NCBI GenBank assembly: GCA_017523925.1
Contig: JAFWVQ010000005.1
Location: forward strand, 1 to 46,002
Reading direction: 5' to 3'
DNA length: 46,002 nucleotides
Source: Clostridia bacterium
Lineage (GTDB): Bacteria > Bacillota > Clostridia > Christensenellales > CAG-138
Positions 35,044 through 44,134 of this stretch are shown here, piece after piece (the first letter of the stretch is position 1; every line of letters starts with the position of its first letter). The position numbers and the translations under genes are program-made. The notes below the pieces were generated by a model, which saw only the letters and a list, made by a program, of their open reading frames with translations, was not told where the DNA came from and ran no database searches.

Positions 35044-36525
35044 ATGAAGCGAACCCTTGCCATGACCCTTGCCTTTCTCATGCTTTTTGCCTGTCTGAGC
35101 GCCGGCATGAAGAGCTACGCTTCAAATAAAGCCGCTTCGCGCGAAGCTTCGGCGGCCGAGGCTTCCGCACTTGAGCGCGCAAACCGCGAGCTTATCGAAT
35201 TCAACGGTGAGCTGATCGAGCTCATCAATGCTTACTCCGCGCTGCGCGTAAAGGACGGCGGCGCATACTCCACCGCGAGGATAATCGTGGGCGCAAGCGG
35301 CGCGCTCGACTACACCGGCTCGCTTGCGCACGTTTACGGCTGCGGGCGGCACGTGATCCAGTACGCCACCCCCGAGGAGGCGATGGCGGCAGCCGAAAGC
35401 TACCGGCTGCTTGGCGGCGTGGAGTACGCGGTGCCGGATGCGCCGTTCACCGCCCCCAAAACGGCCCCCTTCGAGCCGATTAGGCAGGCGCCGCATGTGG
35501 ATTCCTTCAAATCCTGGGGCTTTGGCGCGAATTTTGTGAACGCCTTTGCGTATAACGAATGGCTGCTCGAATCGGTCGGCTCCGCGGACGAGCTGCCCGA
35601 GATCATCGTTGCGGTCATCGACACGGGGCTCGAGCACAACCACCCGTTCTTCGCGGGGCGCACCGTGCCGGGCTACGATTTCGGCGATAACGACAACGAC
35701 ACCGGCGGAGGCTTCTTCCACGGCACGCACGTCGCCGGCACCGTGGTGGACGGCACGCTGCCGAACGTGAAGGTGATGGGTCTCAAATGCACCGACGATT
35801 ACGGCGGAGGCTTGACCTCTGCGATCGTGAACTGCATGCAGTACGCCTATCAGAACGGCGCTCACGTTGCGAACGTCAGCATCGGCGGCTATTATCCCGA
35901 GACCTACAACGCCTACAACAGCGTTATCAACCAGGGCTCGGACGCAGGCACGGTTTACACCATCGCCTCCGGAAACGACAGCATGAACGTTTCCAACTGC
36001 TACCCCGCGTGCATCGCCAGGGCGCTCACGGTGGCCGCGCACGATCAGAACAACACGATGTGGTCCGGCTCCAACTTCGGCAATCTGGTGGATATCACTG
36101 CGCCGGGCGTTGGCATAGTGAGCGCGATGCCGAGCGGCGGCTATCAGGCCCAGACCGGTACGAGCATGGCGGCGCCCCACGCGGCGGCGGCCTGCGCGAT
36201 GCTCAAAAGCGGCGACCCGAGCATGAGCGCGGATGACGTGATGGACGCGCTGAAGGGCGCTGCGGTCGACCACGGCATCACGGGCGGCGGCACCGGCTGC
36301 CTGAGTATGACCGCGCTTGTCGGCTCGGGCTCCGTCACACCCGGGGACGTTGATTCGGACGGTAACGTGACCGTTGCGGACGCGCTGATGTGCCTGCGCA
36401 TGGCGATGGGGCTGTTAACGCTTGACGGAAGCGCGCTCGACAGCGCCGATGTCGACGGAAGCGGCGCCGTTGCCGTTGCGGATGCGCTGATGATCCTGCG
36501 CATGGCGATGGGGCTGAACGGCTGA
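35044..36525 (+). CDS. Secreted subtilisin-like (S8) serine protease with dockerin
   Basis: This is a 493-residue exported protease. The signal peptide (about 1-26) is followed by a prodomain-like region (about 30-145). The S8 catalytic domain (about 150-415) has an intact triad: Asp193 in AVIDTG, His226 in HGTHVAG and Ser374 in GTSMAAPHA; the oxyanion Asn region is IASGNDS. A type I dockerin (about 435-493) has loops DVDSDGNVTVAD and DVDGSGAVAVAD, each followed by ALM(C/I)LRMAMGL. CAGGAGG precedes the ATG. The pairing of protease and dockerin implies delivery of proteolysis to a cohesin-bearing complex. It is divergent from the ribosomal operon and followed by a strong terminator. Confidence 0.95.
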   Translation: MKRTLAMTLAFLMLFACLSAGMKSYASNKAASREASAAEASALERANRELIEFNGELIELINAYSALRVKDGGAYSTARIIVGASGALDYTGSLAHVYGCGRHVIQYATPEEAMAAAESYRLLGGVEYAVPDAPFTAPKTAPFEPIRQAPHVDSFKSWGFGANFVNAFAYNEWLLESVGSADELPEIIVAVIDTGLEHNHPFFAGRTVPGYDFGDNDNDTGGGFFHGTHVAGTVVDGTLPNVKVMGLKCTDDYGGGLTSAIVNCMQYAYQNGAHVANVSIGGYYPETYNAYNSVINQGSDAGTVYTIASGNDSMNVSNCYPACIARALTVAAHDQNNTMWSGSNFGNLVDITAPGVGIVSAMPSGGYQAQTGTSMAAPHAAAACAMLKSGDPSMSADDVMDALKGAAVDHGITGGGTGCLSMTALVGSGSVTPGDVDSDGNVTVADALMCLRMAMGLLTLDGSALDSADVDGSGAVAVADALMILRMAMGLNG

Positions 36526-36623
36526 CGCTGCGAAAGGCCGCCCGGTTTGAAAGCCTTTTGCGAGCAATAAAAGGTCCGATCATTATTGAGTAAAAAGCGT
36601 TGACGAACGTAAAAATCGGCCGA

Positions 36624-36666
36624 ATACGAACGGAAGCCCCGTGCTGAGGCTTCCGTTTTCGTATTG
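36624..36666. terminator. Bidirectional terminator after the subtilase gene
   Basis: ACGGAAGCC and GGCTTCCGT (36630-36656) form the core stem. AATACGA and TCGTATT extend it on both sides with a TT bulge. It separates the subtilase (+) and thioredoxin (-) genes. Confidence 0.75.
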
Positions 36667-36702
36667 GTATTGATTGAAGTTATCCCGTTATCATGCCGCG
36701 CG

Positions 36703-37482
36703 TCAATCGTTCAGCAATCCCATTGCCGAGCGCAGTATGGTGAGCGCGTCGGAGATGGCGATGCCGCCGTTTGCGTCCATATCGCAGCGCGCAATCTGCT
36801 CCTCTGTGAAGCTGAGAAGCCCCATAGCGGCGCGCAGGCAGAGCAGCGCATCCGCCACGTTTATCGTGCCGTTGCCGTCCGCGTCGCCGTCCGCAGCGGG
36901 TGCGGGCGGTTCGGTGGGCGTAACGGGCGGGACCTGAGCAAGCCATTGCTGGATCTCGCTGTTCAGCTCGTTATAGTTCTGATAGATTGCGAAATGATGG
37001 TAGCGCACGATGCCGTTGGAATCCACGAGGATCGTTTCGGGGAAGGCGAGCATACCGGGGAAGATCTCGGTCGCGTAAAACGCCTCGGCCAGCACGTCGT
37101 CCATGATCAGCTTGCCGAAGCTGTAGTCTTGAAGCAGCGTTATCGCCTCCGGCACGGTCGAGCTCTCGCCAACGTACAGCACGGTGTAGACCTGCACGTC
37201 AGCCTCGGGCGTTGCGCTGTAATGATCATGCGCCTGCTGGAAATACGGCATCTCCGAGATGCAGGGGCCGCAGCACGTTTCCCAGAAATTGATCACGGTG
37301 AGAGCGGCGTGGTGGAAGATCGAACCATCCACATGGTTCTGATCAAAATCGAGCGTGGAAAACCCGCTGATATCCATCCCAACGGGCGTGCAGACGGACT
37401 CCGCAGCGATCTGCGAGGCCGGAGCTGCGGCGCTGCAAACGAGCAGCGCAAGCGCGGTCACAGCCGCCAAAAGCTTTTTCAT
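36703..37482 (-). CDS. Secreted thioredoxin-like (TlpA-type) protein with dockerin
   Basis: This is a 259-residue exported protein. The signal peptide (about 1-27) leads into a TlpA-like thioredoxin domain (about 35-190): LTVINFWETC, then the redox motif C71-G-P-C74, SEMPYFQQ, and the cis-Pro strand FPETILVDSNGIVRYHH. The Trp usual just before the first Cys of WCGPC is itself Cys (C70), giving C-C-G-P-C. A type I dockerin ends the chain (DADGNGTINVAD; second loop DMDANGGIAISD). AAGGAG precedes the ATG. It lies 60 bases after the disrupted peptidase gene and probably shares its promoter. Function inferred: disulfide reduction or exchange on an extracellular dockerin-cohesin complex. Confidence 0.9.
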   Translation of the reverse strand: MKKLLAAVTALALLVCSAAAPASQIAAESVCTPVGMDISGFSTLDFDQNHVDGSIFHHAALTVINFWETCCGPCISEMPYFQQAHDHYSATPEADVQVYTVLYVGESSTVPEAITLLQDYSFGKLIMDDVLAEAFYATEIFPGMLAFPETILVDSNGIVRYHHFAIYQNYNELNSEIQQWLAQVPPVTPTEPPAPAADGDADGNGTINVADALLCLRAAMGLLSFTEEQIARCDMDANGGIAISDALTILRSAMGLLND

Positions 37483-37542
37483 ATTATTCTTCTCCTTATC
37501 ATACGGGGCAATGGCCTTGGGTCGCTTTTACAGGCGGCCCTA

Positions 37543-39521
37543 TCAGTTCAGGCCCATAGTGATGCGCAGCACCATCAGCGCGTCCGAAACCTCGATCGCG
37601 CCGCTTGCGTTAATGTCCGCAGCCGTCTGCTGCGCGGGGGTGAACTCGATAAGCCCCATCGCGGCGCGCAGGATCAGCAGCGCATCGGCAACGGTAACGC
37701 CGCCGTTTCCGTCCACGTCGCCCGGAAGCAGGGCTTGAGCGTCGCCGCTGTAGATAACGTTGTCCACATAGCCGCAGTCATCCAGCGCGTGAACGCTGGC
37801 ATCCTTCTTATAGCGCCACTCGAAGGTGTAGCTGCCCGTGGCGGGCGCGGTGTAAACGATCGTTTCCCAATCGGGCGCGCCGAAGATCTGGCTGCCCTGG
37901 AGCTGATTGTTTGCATAGAAGCCGAGCTTATCGTAGTTTTCGCTCGAAACCTTCCAATCGAAGGTCAGGGTCTCGCCCGCCTCCATATCGAGCACGAGGC
38001 GCAGGGTGGAGGTGGAGTTGTTCACGGCCTTGTTGCCGCTCTTGGCTGCGAGCCTGCCGTCTATCAGCACGCTCTGCCACGGATGCTGCGTGGAGGTGAA
38101 TTCAAGGCTGCCGCCATCGGTATTGAGCACATCGCTGATCGGCGGAAGAGGGATTATGTTCACGTCGCAGTACGCCCTGCCGATATTCGAGCCGTTCACG
38201 GCAACGTCGCAATACACGCGGGTCGTGCCGAGCTCAACGCCGGTTATGCGCACCACGTTGTCGTTGCCGATAACGGCGGCAACGGCCTCGTTCTCGCTGT
38301 GCCAGGTGAGGTCGTAGTTGTTCGCATTATCGGGAACCTTGTCAAAGCGCACGGCCGAGGAGGTGCCGACGTAGATGTCGATGCTTTCGGGAGCAAGGCT
38401 GCAGCTTTCAAGCTCAACGGGCTCGACGTCCGCGCCGAAAAGCTTCCAATCGCAATGAGCGTTCTGGTGGCTGTCCGGATTCGAGGGATAGGGATCGACC
38501 GGGCTCATGATCACGGGGAACGCGGAGCCGTTCGAGGAATCCATGAGCGGATCCCGGTTGCCGAGCTCGGCGGTCATCGCGTTGAACGCCTGCGCCACGG
38601 TGGTGTCGTTATACTTCATGTTGTTCCAGAAATGCGTTTCATAGCGGTATTCGCCGCCGAAGGTGACGGCCTGGGAATAACCGTAAACGCAGCCCGCGCC
38701 CGCGCGAAGGAAGGCCGCGCCGGTCTCACCGTGGTTGCTCCTGATCATGCCCTCGCAGAACGCCATCCAAACGATGCTGTTCGGAAGCTGGCGGGGAGCG
38801 TGATGCTCGATGTATCTGCCGTCGATATAGGCGGAATTCGCGCCCGAGCTCGTGGCCCAGCCGTTCTGATAGTCCACGCTCGTGATGCCCTCATTGGTGG
38901 TAAGCGCAAGATAACCGTCCGCACCGTGGGAATCCATGAGCACGACGCCCGCATCGGGGAATGCCGCCGCGATGTTCGGACCGGTCGCGTTCGAGGTGGA
39001 GAGCACGGTGTAGCTGCCGCCGGTCGCCTCGGCGATGGAGGAAGCCTCGTTGCGGTACTGGTTGGTGAAGTTCGCATCCTGACCGTAGAAGGGGCCGATC
39101 AGAAGAACGTCCATATCGGTGGAGCCATTCTTCTCACCGATGGTGCCTGCGATATCCGCAAGGAGCGCTCGTCCACGGAGGGGGTATGCTGCTCGTTGCG
39201 GCTCGTGTAGTTGTAGTTGCAGAGCATTCCGTTCACGCGGAAGGTGAAGCCGCCGTTGCGCACTGCGCTCACGCTGCCCTCGTCCACAAGCTCGTTTTCA
39301 AGCGCGGCAATGCGGACCGCGGATGCAACGTCGTTCTTTGCCGCATTCATGCTCAGGCTGTCCGCTTCCACCGCGTCCAGCTCCTTCCAAACCCTATCGA
39401 GCAGGCCGAGCATGGCCTTCTCGTTTGCGGCAAATGCGATGCGCTCAGCAAGCGAAGCCGGCATCTAGAGCGCGAGCATAAGTACGATCAAGATGATTGA
39501 AACAATGCGTCTGATCTTCAT
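37543..39521 (-). pseudogene. Disrupted clan CD cysteine peptidase with Ig-like, adhesin and dockerin domains
   Basis: From the ATG at 39521 (GGAGG upstream) the reading frame encodes a signal peptide, MKIRRIVSIILIVLMLAL, then an in-frame TAG, then continues from 39464. Near 39165-39180 the frame must shift (one base missing) to join VDE to ALLADIAGTIGEKNGS and the long frame down to 37543. The peptidase part has His63 in MDSHGADGY and Cys120 in WMAFCEGM (numbered from the Met at 39114), the order of a caspase-like clan CD dyad (clostripain/gingipain type). After it come an Ig-like module, an adhesin-type module (FDWKVSSENYDKLGFY through WRYKKD) and a dockerin (DVDGNGGVTVAD; DINASGAIEVSD). 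The catalytic and dockerin parts look undecayed, so the lesions are recent or are sequence errors. Confidence 0.8.
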
Positions 39522-39567
39522 TTTAATAACCTCCGTTTATGCTATATTTAAGGCTTTGCCTGCCCAT

Positions 39568-39595
39568 ATTATAGCACTTTTTGACCGAAATTCAA
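39568..39595 (-). promoter_or_regulatory. Promoter of the clan CD peptidase-thioredoxin pair
   Basis: TTGAAT (39590-39595) and TATAAT (39568-39573) on the minus strand are 16 bases apart, with TGC before the -10 box (extended -10). It lies 47 bases upstream of the ATG at 39521. Confidence 0.6.
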
Positions 39596-39596
39596 G

Positions 39597-39890
39597 GGGA
39601 GGGATATAGCTGTCACGGGAAAGAAAGCGGTGGCTTGTATCAAGCGGGATAATGGAAAAAACTCTGAACATTGGCAACATTACCGTTTCTTTATCACCTT
39701 CCGGAAGCCCCATCTTTACTTCCGGCGCCTTATCGCAGCTTTCCCCTCTGCAGTCTGTTCAAGCACACACACCGGAATTGGATATGTCGTCTTAACTGTT
39801 GGTGTAGGTGGAACAGCAACGGTCTATGCTTCTACGACACAAGCAAAAGGGAAATTTGTTTCACCATACGGCTGGAAGAATATCAACAAC
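39597..39890 (+). other. Gap with no confident gene; overlapping small ORFs
   Basis: Base composition is clearly more AT-rich than in neighbouring genes. A 47-codon frame from ATG 39652 (MEKTLNIGNITVSLSPSG...) stops at 39795. A second frame ending at 39905 encodes a hydrophobic stretch, GIGYVVLTVGVGGTATVYA. A third open frame crosses both. None has a good ribosome-binding site, and I recognise none. It may be decayed coding sequence. Confidence 0.3.
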
Positions 39891-39920
39891 TTGACAGCCC
39901 GGTGAGTTCATGTGTACAAT
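39891..39920 (+). promoter_or_regulatory. Promoter and leader hairpin of the ABC transporter operon
   Basis: TTGACA (39891-39896) and TACAAT (39915-39920) are 18 bases apart. The leader then contains a 9-bp stem, GCCCTGCGC (39941-39949) with GCGCAGGGC (39972-39980), before the permease start. Confidence 0.65.
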
Positions 39921-40016
39921 TGAACCGAGATATCTCTTTAGCCCTGCGCGCCACAAAGCCCGCATTCCGTTGCGCAGGGCATCCGTTAGTCAATAATAAA
40001 GCATTGGAGATGTTCC

Positions 40017-43000
40017 ATGTCTCAAAAAGGTCGAAATCTATTTCGCATCGGGTTGAAGCGCCGCGTCCGCGAGGTTCGCAGGATGCGCATTATAGTATGC
40101 CTTGCGGTCTTCTTCCTTGCGTTCACGCTGCTTTTGCAGGATAATCTCGGCGCGTTTCAGATGGAGCTGAATTACCGCAATTACGGCAAGTGGTTCGCGT
40201 TCTGCGATGACGGCGTTTTTTCAAGATATCCGTATCTTGAAAAGAACGGTCAAGCCTATGTCGGAAGCTTCGTTTACTCGCTGTACCCGATCAGCTATTC
40301 AAGCTCCGAGGGGATCGTCAACGATCTTGCTCCGACGGTCGAAGCCGTGGATGCAAACGGCGATCCGATCAAGGGAAAGCCCCCGATATCCGATGATCGG
40401 GGAAGCTACCTTCCTCCTGCTTCTCAAATAACGGTTGAAAGCTTCGGCGACAGGCGCAGTACGAACTGCCATATCGGCGCGTATTCCGAAGGTTTTGTCG
40501 ATCAAAACGGCATAAGTCTTTATGAAGGGCGTATGCCGCAGGCGGACAGCGAGATAGTTATGGAGCTCGGCGTTCTTCACGCGCTCGGCGCAAGCTATGA
40601 GCTTGGGCAGCGGATAAGCTTCTACATATCCGAAACCGAGCCCCTGTTTGAGCATGACCCCAAAGCGGGAAATGCGGCGGTCGAGCGCTCCGAAGAGGAT
40701 TATTATCTCGATCTTCACCTTGTGAGCTTCACCCTTGTCGGAACTCTCAAGCGCTACACCGCAAGATGGAGCGAAGGCTCGCGCCTTCCAGGAGCGATAA
40801 TAACGAAAAATGCGTTTAGGGCGCTGCCTTCGTTTGAAAACACATACGATTTTTACAGCTTAAAGGACGGCGTCGGCGGGGATAAGGTTTGGGAATTCGC
40901 ACAGTCCTCGTTTGAAGGCTTCAGAAGCTGGCGCGACGGGCTGTATGAGCGCATGGAACTGAAGGCGGATGAGAAGGGGCCTGTTGAAGCGTGGAACAGC
41001 AGCGCATACACCAATCCGCTTTGGGGAAGCTCAAGCGTTTACCGCTACGTGACGGTCATACTGCTCGTTATGAGCACCTGCATACTCGCCTACCTAATGG
41101 CATCGTATCTTTCCAAGCGCAGACAGTTCTTCATGCGAATGCGCGAGATCGGCGCGACCTCCGGCGAGGTTTTCGGCATGGCAGCGTATGAATGCGTTTT
41201 GAGTGCGCTTCCGTTTGCGGCGGCTGCGCTTATCGGCGCATATCTTGCCGGGCTTGCCGCTGCATTCATTGTTTCAAAATCACTGAATATAAGCTTTAAT
41301 TTCAACGCAAACCATAAAACGCTTCTTGTTATCCTCGGCGCAGTCCTCGCCATGCTTGCAGTATCGCTTGCGGCTGCATTCATCATCTATTCGGGAAGGG
41401 GTATCACGGAAAAGAAAAAAGCGCTGTCAAAGCGCATGGCAACAGCGATCAGAAAGCGCGCCGCAAAAGAGCAGCGGAGCGCAAGGCGGTATCTTTCACT
41501 TTCCGAGACCCTCAAAAGAGACAGGCGCATCCACCCGCTGAAAACTGCGCTCGTGCGCATAGCCTGCATCCTGATCGGGGCAATGATACTGACTTCATTT
41601 ATGTTCGTGTATGCCCAAACCCTCTACTATCTGCGATTGAAGAATTCGCCTTCCGATCTAACGGGCAGCTATTCCGATAAGTTTGACCGCAAAACTTACG
41701 GAACGGTCGATACCGAGCCGCATTGGAATGTTACCGGAAGCGTCCGAATAGATACGGACAAGGCGGATCTCTCAGTTTCCCATTCCGAATTCTCTTTTCA
41801 AAATCTGCTCCATGAAGCCTTTTTCGCCGAGCTTGAGGCTATACCCGGCGTAAAAAACATAATTCGCTGCGCTCTCGACGTCGATCATACGCTCTTTTGG
41901 TCAGGCAAGGAGAATGATGCGTTTATCGAGGAGAGCATAATGCGAGGGCTCGATTCCGCCTCCGCTAAATTGGGCTATAAGCTTGTTTATACCGGCAAAA
42001 ACTTCGAGCGGATGCGCGAATACGTTGACAACTCGCTCTATATGCTTCAATGCTCCGATAATACGGATGCGGTTTGGAACGCCGCAAAGCCATACCTTTG
42101 CAAAGAGGCGAACAGGGACGCCTTCCTTCGCGGCGAACAGGCGATAGTCTTTGTGGATCAGCAGCTTTACTGCGTAGGTCCCGCAAGCGATCCGCAGTCA
42201 AGCGAGTATGCACTCAGAGAGGACTATGCTTCCGCGGGCAGGAATATCTGGAAGGAAGCTCCCTCCTTTTCGGCGGGAAATGTGATCCAAATAAACGATC
42301 TCGCGCAGAGCGGAAATCAAACGCCCGTAACGGTCGCGGCGGTGCTTCCGATGAGCGAATACGTGCCGAATGAGATCTGCCCGATATACGGCGATGAGGA
42401 TATGCCCGTATTCATAACGGTGGGCTCGATGGAGCTTGCAAAAAGAGTTCAGGCGGCGGACGGAGCCGAATTCGGTGCAAACGCATTCGGCGTTAAGCTG
42501 GACTCGATTGCCGAAAGCGATAACGCCGTTAAATTCATTTCCGCGCTCTGCGTTAAAAACAACGTCAGATATATGGATACTATCGAGGATCGGATCGAAT
42601 CGAGGAATTATTGGATCGATGCGCTGATGACCTACGGCTTCTTCACGGCGATACTGCTCGTGCTGTATGCGTTCATTTTTTCAAGCATCGCCAAGGAGGA
42701 TGATTCCGTTCTCGCAAATAAGTACGCGCTCCTTCACCGCGCCGGAATGGAGCTGCCCTGCATGAAAACGCAAAAGCGCGTCGATGCGCTCATTCAAAGC
42801 CTCTGGCAGCTTCTGTCCGTGCCGCTGTATGCGCTTATACATTTCGCTCCAAACCTGATAAAGCTCGGCGAAAACGCTGCGCGTATGCGTCTGAGCCGCG
42901 GAGAATACCTAATGCAGCTTTTAAGAAACTGGTTCACGCATGAAACGACGGATCAAAGGGTCATCCTCGCCGTGATGCTCGCGCTGATGCTGCTGCTGTT

Positions 43001-43091
43001 TATAATAAACGGCAGGCTTGGTTACCCGGCCGAACGGAAGGAAACGCTCACACTTAACACGCGCAAAAGCAAAAGCTTCAAAAAGGAGTAA
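40017..43091 (+). CDS. ABC transporter permease, FtsX/MacB-like
   Basis: This 1024-residue membrane protein pairs with the ATPase encoded 5 bases downstream. One membrane segment near the N-terminus (about 24-42) precedes a large extracytoplasmic domain (about 45-340). A block of three segments (about 345-460: YVTVILLVMSTCILAYLMASYL, FAAAALIGAYLAGLAAAFIV, LLVILGAVLAMLAVSLAAAFII) has the FtsX/MacB character. A basic cytoplasmic linker, another segment near 515, a second large outer domain and C-terminal segments near 870 and 980 follow. The start at 40017 has GGAGATG upstream. Large two-domain permeases of this kind export peptides or act with two-component sensors, but no sensor kinase or regulator is adjacent, so the substrate is unknown. 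Confidence 0.82.
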   Translation: MSQKGRNLFRIGLKRRVREVRRMRIIVCLAVFFLAFTLLLQDNLGAFQMELNYRNYGKWFAFCDDGVFSRYPYLEKNGQAYVGSFVYSLYPISYSSSEGIVNDLAPTVEAVDANGDPIKGKPPISDDRGSYLPPASQITVESFGDRRSTNCHIGAYSEGFVDQNGISLYEGRMPQADSEIVMELGVLHALGASYELGQRISFYISETEPLFEHDPKAGNAAVERSEEDYYLDLHLVSFTLVGTLKRYTARWSEGSRLPGAIITKNAFRALPSFENTYDFYSLKDGVGGDKVWEFAQSSFEGFRSWRDGLYERMELKADEKGPVEAWNSSAYTNPLWGSSSVYRYVTVILLVMSTCILAYLMASYLSKRRQFFMRMREIGATSGEVFGMAAYECVLSALPFAAAALIGAYLAGLAAAFIVSKSLNISFNFNANHKTLLVILGAVLAMLAVSLAAAFIIYSGRGITEKKKALSKRMATAIRKRAAKEQRSARRYLSLSETLKRDRRIHPLKTALVRIACILIGAMILTSFMFVYAQTLYYLRLKNSPSDLTGSYSDKFDRKTYGTVDTEPHWNVTGSVRIDTDKADLSVSHSEFSFQNLLHEAFFAELEAIPGVKNIIRCALDVDHTLFWSGKENDAFIEESIMRGLDSASAKLGYKLVYTGKNFERMREYVDNSLYMLQCSDNTDAVWNAAKPYLCKEANRDAFLRGEQAIVFVDQQLYCVGPASDPQSSEYALREDYASAGRNIWKEAPSFSAGNVIQINDLAQSGNQTPVTVAAVLPMSEYVPNEICPIYGDEDMPVFITVGSMELAKRVQAADGAEFGANAFGVKLDSIAESDNAVKFISALCVKNNVRYMDTIEDRIESRNYWIDALMTYGFFTAILLVLYAFIFSSIAKEDDSVLANKYALLHRAGMELPCMKTQKRVDALIQSLWQLLSVPLYALIHFAPNLIKLGENAARMRLSRGEYLMQLLRNWFTHETTDQRVILAVMLALMLLLFIINGRLGYPAERKETLTLNTRKSKSFKKE

Positions 43092-43096
43092 ACGAT

Positions 43097-43768
43097 ATGG
43101 AAAAGAAATTCGTGCTCGAAGCAAAAGGCATCAGCCGCACTTACAAGGGAGAGGTTCCCGTTCCCGCGCTCAAAAAGACCGACATCGCCTTCAAAGAGGG
43201 CGAATTCGCAGCGATAATAGGGCGCTCGGGCTCCGGTAAATCGACTCTGCTTCGCATTCTTGCCGCGCTTGATATCCCAGACACCGGAGAGATCTATGTT
43301 GAGCAGAAAAAGATATCCGACCTCAATGATTCGGAGCTTGCGCGCTTCCGCAGAAGAAGGATCGGCTTCGTCTATCAGGATTACAACCTCTTTCCGGAGT
43401 ACACGACATATGAAAACATAGTTTTCCCGATCCATCTCGACGGACGCACGGAGGATAAAGCCGCGATCGAAAAGCTGATGAGCGATCTCGGCATCCTGCA
43501 TTGCCGCGATAAGTTCCCGCATGAGATGAGCGGCGGCGAGCAGCAGCGAACGAGTATCGCAAGAGCCCTTGCGACCGAGCCCGCCGTGATACTTGCCGAC
43601 GAGCCGACGGGCAATCTGGACGCCGAGAACGCAGCAAAGGTCGTGGAGCTGCTCCGCTTCTGTTCCGAAAAGTACAGCCAAACCATCGTAATGGTCACGC
43701 ACGATCAGAGTATGGCGAGCTATGCCGACCGCATTATCCGCATATCTGACGGAGTGGTTACGGAATAG
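43097..43768 (+). CDS. ABC transporter ATP-binding protein (MacB/LolD-type)
   Basis: This 223-residue ATPase energises the permease encoded directly upstream. Motifs: Walker A GRSGSGKST near residues 40-48, Q-loop VYQDYNLFPEYTTYEN, signature MSGGEQQRTSIARALA, Walker B ILADEPTGNLD and the H-loop His in VMVTHDQ. The AAGGAG site overlaps the permease stop, so the two are translationally coupled. The NLFP(E/...) and EPTGNLD forms are those of the lipoprotein/peptide-exporter subfamily. Confidence 0.96.
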   Translation: MEKKFVLEAKGISRTYKGEVPVPALKKTDIAFKEGEFAAIIGRSGSGKSTLLRILAALDIPDTGEIYVEQKKISDLNDSELARFRRRRIGFVYQDYNLFPEYTTYENIVFPIHLDGRTEDKAAIEKLMSDLGILHCRDKFPHEMSGGEQQRTSIARALATEPAVILADEPTGNLDAENAAKVVELLRFCSEKYSQTIVMVTHDQSMASYADRIIRISDGVVTE

Positions 43769-43790
43769 GACTCTCCTTTCCACCGTAACA

Positions 43791-43830
43791 CCTTTTCGGT
43801 TGGGTGCTTCACATTTTCTTATCGAAAAGG
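43791..43830 (+). terminator. Terminator of the ABC transporter operon
   Basis: CCTTTTCG (43791-43798) and CGAAAAGG (43823-43830) pair around a 24-base loop and are followed by TTTTGTGGATTTTT. A second possible stem, GTTACGG/CCGTAAC (43757-43789), overlaps the stop codon just before it. Confidence 0.5.
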
Positions 43831-43964
43831 TTTTGTGGATTTTTGCGGTGGGAGTTGAACTCCTGCGAAGTCCGCAAAAGCAAATCGCTTCAAAAATGAA
43901 GCCCGGCTTTGCCGCGATGAAGTAAGCGCCGTATGCGCTTAATAAAGACGGCGGACAATGCCGC

Positions 43965-44117
43965 CTAATGAAGCAAAGTCGCCTGCCGGTTCAGCCATTC
44001 GTACTCCGAGCCGGAGCGCTTGAGCGTTTCTCCGCGCTGGCGGAGGAACTCGCAGAGATCTGCTTGACGAGCCCTTTGCCTCTGCTCGTCGGTTAAATTG
44101 ATGTATTTTGTTGGCAT
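43965..44117 (-). CDS. Truncated mobile-element protein (N-terminus resembles DUF3991/toprim proteins)
   Basis: This 50-residue ORF begins MPTKYINLTDEQRQRARQAD and continues LCEFLRQRGETLKRSGSEYEWL, then ends after NRQATLLH. By eye, the first 42 residues match the N-terminus of DUF3991/toprim-type replication or primase-like proteins carried by conjugative elements of Clostridia, which are several hundred residues long and have a zinc-ribbon-like core right after this point. The match breaks off abruptly, so this looks like a remnant. AAAGGA precedes the ATG. The flanking non-coding sequence (43769-43964) has no other gene. Confidence 0.55.
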   Translation of the reverse strand: MPTKYINLTDEQRQRARQADLCEFLRQRGETLKRSGSEYEWLNRQATLLH

Positions 44118-44134
44118 AGAGAATTCCTTTCTTG

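Noticed and set aside
36664..39210. Plus-strand ORF of 848 codons opposite the thioredoxin and peptidase genes
   Set aside because: Val/Arg/His-rich shadow spanning two oppositely directed dockerin genes and the gap between them; no motifs.
43850..43880. tRNA-like palindrome GGAGTTGAACTCC
   Set aside because: No acceptor stem, D-arm or anticodon arm can be drawn around it; it is a simple near-palindrome in degraded sequence.
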